This document shows, piece after piece, positions 58,894 through 64,000 of a stretch of DNA of 64,000 nt; position 1 is the first letter of the stretch; every line of letters begins with the position of its first letter. Origin of the DNA: Pumilibacter muris (GTDB taxonomy: Bacteria; Bacillota; Clostridia; Christensenellales; Pumilibacteraceae); contig NZ_CALPCN010000003.1 of the NCBI RefSeq assembly GCF_943193045.1, positions 1-64,000 of the forward strand. The letters run 5' to 3'. Both the position numbers and the translations under genes were made by a program. The notes under the pieces are model-generated. The model saw only the letters and a program-made list of their open reading frames with translations. It was not told where the DNA came from and made no database searches.

Positions 58894-58998
58894 AGTTTGA
58901 AAAAGTTTGCGGTTTGGCAAGCGTTTCGCTGGGCTCTTTCGGAAAAAGACGGTATGATGTGTCTACAACTATAAAGGCATAAGCCGAAAGGAGTAGAC

Positions 58999-59331
58999 AT
59001 GAGCGAAGAAAAAAATAAAGCCGCCGAAAAATATACGTTCGAGTCGGTAACAAAAGAAACGACCGCCGCCGATGTAACCATATACGCGAACGGAATGGTG
59101 CGCTTCGGTAAGCGGGCGATTGAAAAGTATGACATACGCAACACCGACCTATTATGGGGAACGGATAACGAAAGCGGAATGCTTGCGCTCCGAAAGGTGC
59201 GGAGCGGTAGGTGTTTGCGCAGCAAGAATAAGGATACGACGAGTTGTCCGTTACGGCTTGCGCAAGAGCGCGTGGGCAAGTACGCGCTTGCGGTCGATGG
59301 CGAGGTGCTCGTGCTGATACCCATAGGCTGA
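58999..59331 (+). CDS. Phage protein of unknown function
   Basis: A 110-residue soluble protein with charged N-terminus, a beta-rich middle (TIYANGMVRFGKRAIEKYDI) and a basic stretch with two cysteines (RKVRSGRCLRSKNKDTTSCP). The first part faintly recalls AbrB-type swapped-hairpin proteins, but the match is too weak to name. AAAGGAG precedes the ATG. It lies between HNH and the terminase small subunit. Confidence 0.5.
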   Translation: MSEEKNKAAEKYTFESVTKETTAADVTIYANGMVRFGKRAIEKYDIRNTDLLWGTDNESGMLALRKVRSGRCLRSKNKDTTSCPLRLAQERVGKYALAVDGEVLVLIPIG

Positions 59332-59399
59332 CACGCGCGAGGGGCAGGGGGAGTCAAATCTCTACGGAAACAACACCAAAGAGCGGGGCCGCAACTTCG

Positions 59400-59537
59400 C
59401 GCGAATTTTCGCAAAATCAAAAATCAAACGGGAAAATCAAAAAATCAAATGTTTAACTACGTTAAAGGACGGCAACAGCCGCCCTTTTGATTTTGCCCGA
59501 AAAATCAAAATAATCAAAAATCAAAAACGGAGGGAAT
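59400..59537. repeat. AAAATCAAA repeat array before the terminase gene
   Basis: About nine copies of (A)AAATCAAA occur within 140 bases, with inverted CGGGAAAATC and GATTTTGCCCG arms flanking a terminator-like hairpin (AAAGGACGGC/GCCGCCCTTT, 59464-59488). Arrays like this beside a terminase small subunit gene are candidates for the packaging recognition site. Confidence 0.55.
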
Positions 59538-60035
59538 ATGGCAAGCGGTGGACGAAGACCGGGCGCAGGCAGACCTAAAAAAGCCGCCGCCCAAAAGATA
59601 CTCGAAGGCAATCCCGGCAGGCGCGATATCGAAATCGTGTCGTTCAATGCCGAAGGCGTGGAGCTGCCGAGCGAGCCGCCTTCTTATTTGTCGGCGAAGG
59701 CAAAAGAGATATACCGAACGGTGTATGCGTGGCTCAAAGGCATTGGCTGTACGACGGGCATACTCCCGTATAACCTCGAAGAGTATGCATTTTGCAAAGC
59801 GCGGTGGTTAGAGTGCGAGGAGATGAACACCAAGCACGGCTTGCTTGTGAAAGATCCGTCAAACGGGAAAGCGATGCCGTCGCCGTTCGTGGCAATGGCA
59901 CAGCAATACTTAAAACAAACAAACGACGTGTGGAGCAAGATATACCTTGTCGTGCGCGAATCGAAGCTGTCGAAGTGGGATGAGAAAAATCCGAACGACG
60001 ATATAATGGAAAAATTATTGGGAGGCGGAAACTGA
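59538..60035 (+). CDS. Terminase small subunit (P27 family)
   Basis: A 165-residue P27-type terminase small subunit. The N-terminus has the family's glycine/basic start GGRRPGAGRPKK followed by ILEGNPGRRDI. The middle has PPSYLSAKAKEIYRTVYAWLKG, and the end has NPNDDIMEKLLGGG. It recognises phage DNA at the packaging site and starts packaging with the large subunit, which must lie beyond the window. GGAGGG precedes the ATG. It ends in a one-base overlap with the C5 methylase gene. Confidence 0.9.
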   Translation: MASGGRRPGAGRPKKAAAQKILEGNPGRRDIEIVSFNAEGVELPSEPPSYLSAKAKEIYRTVYAWLKGIGCTTGILPYNLEEYAFCKARWLECEEMNTKHGLLVKDPSNGKAMPSPFVAMAQQYLKQTNDVWSKIYLVVRESKLSKWDEKNPNDDIMEKLLGGGN

Positions 60036-61999
60036 TGGAATACACGGAGCAAAATCCGTTGCGGCTGATTGAACTGTTCGCAGGCATCGGCAGTCAAACG
60101 CAAGCTCTCAAAAACATAGGTGTGCCGCATAAGGTAGTAGCCATATCGGAAATCGACAAATACGCCATAAAGAGCTACGAGGCGATGCACGGGGCAACCA
60201 ACAATCTCGGCGATATACGGCACATCAAGCACTTGCCCGATGCGGACCTATGGACGTACTCGTTCCCGTGTCAGGATATATCGGTCGCGGGACGCGGCGC
60301 GGGAATAAAAGAGGGAACGCGCAGCGGCTTGCTGTTCGAGGTCGAACGGCTACTGAATACCGCCGCCCAAGACGGCACACTCCCGAAATACTTGTTACTC
60401 GAAAACGTGAAAAACCTTGTGGGTAAACGCTTCAAAGCCGACTTTGACAGTTGGCTTTCTTTTTTGAGCGGACTCGGATACTCCAACTATTGGAAGGTGC
60501 TGAACGCCAAGGATTACGGCATTCCGCAAAACCGAGAGCGCGTGTTTTGCGTGTCCATTTGCGGCGAACACGCTCCCTTTTTCTTTCCGCAAAAGCGCGA
60601 ACTCAAACTGCGCTTGCGAGATATGTTGGACGCTGTTGTAGACGAACGCTACTACTTAAAAGAAAGCACGATACGCAGCATACTGACATCGCATTTCAAT
60701 TCAAGGCGAAACAGCGTCAAGCAAGAAGGGGATGTGGCAAATACAATCCTTGCGCGAGATTGGAAAGGTCCGCAGTGCGTAAAGGTCGGCGACGTTGTCG
60801 GAGATAAATGGGAACGTATGCACGAAACAAGTCGTCGCGTGTTCGATCCGAACGGACTGTCTCCGACCGTGCATTGCGCGGGCGGCGGCAATACCGAACT
60901 GAAAATCGTGGTCGAAGGGAACTACTCGCCGAGCGAACACAATGCGGCGCGAGTGGTCAATCCAGACGGACTAGCGCCGACTGTTATGGAAAACCACGGC
61001 ACGGTAACGGCTATAACGGAAAAAGCGGCGGAGCGATTCTACAAGCAGGCTGTGGAAACGGTCTTGGAAAACGACTGCGAAGTGGGCGATACTGTTGATG
61101 CATTCAACCGCAAGATAAACAAAAGCGGACTATGCCCTACAATAACCACGCGACCCGAAGGTTTCAAAACCGCAATACTGCCGATAGTAAAGGGCGAGTC
61201 CGATACAGTCGTAGTGGCGGGGCAGTTCCAACCCGTGGATCGAGATTATAAGTGCAAAGGCAAACAGCGCGAAGAACACTTTGAGTGTCGCAACGACGAG
61301 ATAAGCAACGCCGTACTCACGGGAGATAGAAAGAACTGTGTGTGCATTGCGGCGATGCGCGGGCGCAATCCAGACAATCCGTCCGACCGTTCGGCAGGAC
61401 AGCATTTGGAGCAACGGCTCGAACTCGGCGAGGAAGACTTGAGCAATACGCTTACCTCCGTACAAAAAGACAACCTTGTGGTCGAGAGCGATTTTGTGGC
61501 GCGTAAGTACGACGAATTCATTGAACAGAACGGATATATTCCCGAAATGTTTCAGCCGTTCAATAAGCAGGAAGTTGGGGATGTTGCTCCGACGCTGACC
61601 GGGCGGTGTTCGGTATCGGGCGGAATGTCTGCCGTGCTCAAACTCGAAGAGCCGCTTAAAGTAAAAGTGGCAACCAAGCAAGGGTACGAAGAAGCCGAGC
61701 GCGGCGATTATGTGAACATTACATATCCCGGCAGCAAGACTAAGCGCGGCAGAGTGGGTAAGGGTATAGCGCACACGCTGACTTGCGGCGACGGGAACGC
61801 CGTCGTCACCGAAAACGTGCGTATCCGTAAGCTCACGCCGCGAGAGTGCTTGCGGCTGATGGGGTGGATAGACGCGCAGATAGACAAGATAGCCGCCGCC
61901 CGTGTCAGCTCGACACAGCAGTATAAGCAAGCGGGCAACGGAATAGTAGTGCAAGTCTTGGAGGCGATATTCAAGGCTTTATTTTTCGGCGAAGTATGA
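60035..61999 (+). CDS. C5-cytosine DNA methyltransferase with repeated TRD-like modules
   Basis: A 654-residue DNA cytosine-5 methylase. Motif I is ELFAGIG (13-19), motif IV is SFPCQDIS with catalytic Cys79, motif VI is ENV (123-125), motif VIII is QNRERV (165-170), and motifs IX-X lie at the C-terminus (RKLTPRECLRLMGW, QAGNGI). Usual phage enzymes have 350-450 residues; the extra length is a variable region of about 380 residues (220-600). It contains at least eight modules of the form G.(A/S)PT(L/V/I)T....G...VV, starting near 232, 273, 312, 365, 422, 468, 515 and 577. It probably protects phage DNA from host restriction, possibly at several sequences. Confidence 0.9.
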   Translation: MEYTEQNPLRLIELFAGIGSQTQALKNIGVPHKVVAISEIDKYAIKSYEAMHGATNNLGDIRHIKHLPDADLWTYSFPCQDISVAGRGAGIKEGTRSGLLFEVERLLNTAAQDGTLPKYLLLENVKNLVGKRFKADFDSWLSFLSGLGYSNYWKVLNAKDYGIPQNRERVFCVSICGEHAPFFFPQKRELKLRLRDMLDAVVDERYYLKESTIRSILTSHFNSRRNSVKQEGDVANTILARDWKGPQCVKVGDVVGDKWERMHETSRRVFDPNGLSPTVHCAGGGNTELKIVVEGNYSPSEHNAARVVNPDGLAPTVMENHGTVTAITEKAAERFYKQAVETVLENDCEVGDTVDAFNRKINKSGLCPTITTRPEGFKTAILPIVKGESDTVVVAGQFQPVDRDYKCKGKQREEHFECRNDEISNAVLTGDRKNCVCIAAMRGRNPDNPSDRSAGQHLEQRLELGEEDLSNTLTSVQKDNLVVESDFVARKYDEFIEQNGYIPEMFQPFNKQEVGDVAPTLTGRCSVSGGMSAVLKLEEPLKVKVATKQGYEEAERGDYVNITYPGSKTKRGRVGKGIAHTLTCGDGNAVVTENVRIRKLTPRECLRLMGWIDAQIDKIAAARVSSTQQYKQAGNGIVVQVLEAIFKALFFGEV

Positions 62000-63441
62000 A
62001 GCTGTACAACGCCGACTGTTTCGATGTGCTGAACGAAGTGCCTGACGGCTCGGTAGATATGATACTTACCGACTTGCCATACGGTACGACGCGAAACAAA
62101 TGGGATAATCCGTTACCGCTCGATAGGCTGTGGAAATGTTTTCTACGGATCATAAAAGCTAACGGCGCAATCGTGCTGTTCGCTCAAACGCCATTTGACA
62201 AGCTACTCGGCGCAAGCAATGAAAAACTCTTGCGTTACGAATGGATATGGGTAAAGCGGCAAGGGAGCGGACACCTTAACGCAAAGAAGATGCCGCTCAA
62301 ACGCCACGAAAACATATTGGTGTTTTACAAGAAGCCGCCGAAGTACAATCCGCAAATGACAAAGGGCAAACCTTACTCGGCAAAGAGCGGCAGACCGAGC
62401 GCGAACTACGATAAGCAAAAAACGGTGTTCACGGTCAACGCAGGGGAGCGGTATCCGACAAGCGTGTTGGAGTTCAATTCGGAGAAAGGCTATCATCCGA
62501 CGCAAAAACCCGTTGCGCTTTGCGAATACCTTATACGAACATACACGGACGAGGGCGAAACCGTCCTCGACTGCTGTATGGGTAGCGGTACGACAGGCGT
62601 GGCTTGCCGCCACACAAACCGAGAATTCATCGGTATAGAAAAAGACGCCGAAATATTCGAGATAGCCAAGAAACGAATCGAGGGGGGAACAATGCAATAC
62701 ATAGCAAGTATCAGTTACGGCAAAGACAGCCTCGCAATGCTCGAAGTCATCCGCCGCCACGGTCTTCCGCTCGACCGAATAGTACACGTCGAGATATTGG
62801 CAACAAAGGGAATTCCTGCGGATCTTCCGCCGATGATGGAATTCAAGCGTAAAGCGGACGAGAGCATCAAAGAGAAGTACGGAATAACGGTCGAACATAT
62901 TTCAGCACCGCGCACATACGAAGATTACTTTTACAGTGTGTGCAAAGGCGAAAAGAGCCGCAATCGCGGCAAGATATACGGATTCCCACTGCAAAAAGGG
63001 AATTGGTGTAACGCTCGGCTGAAGGTCGGCGTTCTCGACAAGCTCCAACGCAATGCTATAACGTATATCGGAATTGCGGCCGACGAGCCGAAACGCTTTC
63101 ATAACTTAACCGACACAAAGCGCAGTCCGCTCGTGGAGTACGGATGGACAGAGGCGATGTGCCGAAAGTGGTGTGAAGACAACGACTTGCTGAGTCCGAT
63201 TTATACGACCGCCGCCCGTGGAGGCTGTTGGTTTTGTCACAATCAAAGCGTGGCGCAGCTCCGACTGTTGCGCAAGAACTATCCCGAATATTGGGCGATA
63301 TTGCTCAAATGGGACGCGGATAGTCCCGTTACTTTCAAGGCGAACGGACACACAGTCCGCGATTTCGATAAACGCTTTTCTATGGAAGAACAAGGGATTA
63401 TACCCGAAAACACAAAATTCAAATGGAGAATGATACAATGA
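61996..63441 (+). CDS. DNA amino-methyltransferase fused to PAPS-reductase-like domain
   Basis: A 481-residue frame of two enzymes. Residues 1-231 are a beta-class N4/N6 methyltransferase: motif IV TDLPYGTT (25-32) precedes the SAM motif DCCMGSGTTG (about 192-201). Residues 233-481 are a PP-loop protein of the PAPS-reductase family: SYGKDSLAML (about 239-248), later GCWFCHNQS (about 410). Met233 has its own ribosome site (GAGGGGGG) and would start a separate protein, so the frame looks like two genes joined by loss of a stop. The PP-loop part may activate sulfate or a nucleotide for DNA modification, which is unproven. Four-base overlap with the C5 methylase. Confidence 0.85.
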   Translation: MKLYNADCFDVLNEVPDGSVDMILTDLPYGTTRNKWDNPLPLDRLWKCFLRIIKANGAIVLFAQTPFDKLLGASNEKLLRYEWIWVKRQGSGHLNAKKMPLKRHENILVFYKKPPKYNPQMTKGKPYSAKSGRPSANYDKQKTVFTVNAGERYPTSVLEFNSEKGYHPTQKPVALCEYLIRTYTDEGETVLDCCMGSGTTGVACRHTNREFIGIEKDAEIFEIAKKRIEGGTMQYIASISYGKDSLAMLEVIRRHGLPLDRIVHVEILATKGIPADLPPMMEFKRKADESIKEKYGITVEHISAPRTYEDYFYSVCKGEKSRNRGKIYGFPLQKGNWCNARLKVGVLDKLQRNAITYIGIAADEPKRFHNLTDTKRSPLVEYGWTEAMCRKWCEDNDLLSPIYTTAARGGCWFCHNQSVAQLRLLRKNYPEYWAILLKWDADSPVTFKANGHTVRDFDKRFSMEEQGIIPENTKFKWRMIQ

Positions 63442-64000
63442 CGAAACGCATCTATACCGCCGAGTCCGTTACGAGCGGACATCCCGACAAACTTGCCGAC
63501 CTTATAGCCGACAGCATTCTCGACGAGTGCTTGGAGCAGGACGAAAACAGCCGCGTCGCTTGTGAAGTTATGCTTGCGCACAACAAGTGTTTTATAAGCG
63601 GCGAGATAACGACCGCCGCCCAAGTGGACTACGAGTACATAGCGCGTTCGGTAATAGCGCAAATCGGCTATAACCCGAAAGACATCGAAGTGGAAGTGCG
63701 CATCCACGAACAAAGCGCAGACATAGCCGCCGCCGTGGACGGAACGGAATTGGGCGCAGGCGATCAGGGCATCGTGTACGGTTATGCAACAAACGAAACC
63801 AAAAACTATATGCCGCTGCCCATAGAACTCGCGCACCGACTGACCGAACGGTTGGAGCAGTGCAGGCGCGAAGGCATTATCAAAGGATTGCAGCCCGACG
63901 GCAAAAGCCAAGTGTCCGTGCAGTATGCCGGGGATAAGTTCGACAAGACAACGTCGGTCATCGTATCGGCACAGCACACCGAAGGGAAAGACCTCGGAGT
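63438..64000 (+). CDS. metK: S-adenosylmethionine synthetase (partial, runs off the window)
   Basis: The first 187 codons of a MetK, making SAM from methionine and ATP. It begins TKRIYTAESVTSGHPDK (ATP-binding histidine in GHPDK), then DSILDECLEQD, CEVM and GDQGIVYGYA, a core block of the family. The frame is open at the window end; a full protein has about 390 residues. Its ATG overlaps the stop of the methylase fusion (ATGA). A phage-borne metK next to two methylases suggests supply of their methyl donor. Whether the host has its own copy elsewhere is not visible. Confidence 0.92.
   Translation, partial: MTKRIYTAESVTSGHPDKLADLIADSILDECLEQDENSRVACEVMLAHNKCFISGEITTAAQVDYEYIARSVIAQIGYNPKDIEVEVRIHEQSADIAAAVDGTELGAGDQGIVYGYATNETKNYMPLPIELAHRLTERLEQCRREGIIKGLQPDGKSQVSVQYAGDKFDKTTSVIVSAQHTEGKDLG

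Overview
The window looks like a chromosome segment of a Clostridia-type Firmicute (Bacillota). The signs are strong AGGAGG ribosome sites, tight operons with ATGA overlaps, a separate methionine-synthase reactivation protein, AsnA, an archaeal-type AspRS, ECF-transporter and DUF1893-type genes, and consensus TTGACA/TATAAT promoters. No 16S gene is present, so nothing finer can be claimed.

Region 1 (about 1-27,300) is ordinary backbone rich in GCG/CGC codons. It holds Sel1-repeat proteins, a PlsC acyltransferase, an ECF sigma factor with a probable anti-sigma partner and a VWA lipoprotein. These are followed by MTA/SAH nucleosidase, a MATE exporter and an M18 aminopeptidase. An asparagine block (asnS, archaeal-type aspS, asnA) comes next, then a one-carbon/methionine operon (metF, reactivation protein, B12-dependent methionine synthase without its own reactivation domain). 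An iron-sulfur aldo/keto reductase, an ECF S component, a decaying patch (MFS deletion plus DUF1848 stub), an SPL-like radical SAM gene, tRNA-Thr, gluQ and tRNA-Ser close the region. Intergenic palindromes of the TTGCGAG...GCAATC type occur in two clusters.

Region 2 (about 27,300-46,300) starts just after tRNA-Ser(GCT). It is visibly more AT-rich and reads as a defence island. First comes an HNH-WYL-ATPase-PD-(D/E)XK-GIY-YIG run, then small proteins (one with two compensating frameshifts), then a DUF262/GmrSD-like gene. A type I restriction-modification locus follows, in which hsdM and hsdR flank two complete hsdS genes, one half hsdS and a tyrosine recombinase, with direct repeats in all three S copies. 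Membrane proteins of unknown role and a strong terminator end it.

Region 3 (about 46,300-64,000, running off the end) is the early and packaging-start part of a prophage-like element. It has an XRE regulator, a LexA-like/Y-polymerase/YolD mutagenesis cassette, a probable structured small RNA on the minus strand, a SNF2-type helicase, a primase-helicase, a VRR-NUC nuclease, a late-regulator-like protein, HNH and a P27-type terminase small subunit. It continues with a C5 methylase carrying eight TRD-like modules, an amino-methyltransferase fused to a PAPS-reductase-like domain, and metK (cut by the window end).

How it fits together: the methylases and SAM synthetase form one overlapping gene run, suggesting the phage supplies SAM for its own DNA modification, while the upstream island carries restriction functions. 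The best candidates for new biology are the co-oriented hsdS cassette arrangement, the promoter-to-terminator small RNA, the WYL-linked nuclease run, and the modification cassette at the right end. All functional calls come from reading motifs by eye; no database search was possible.
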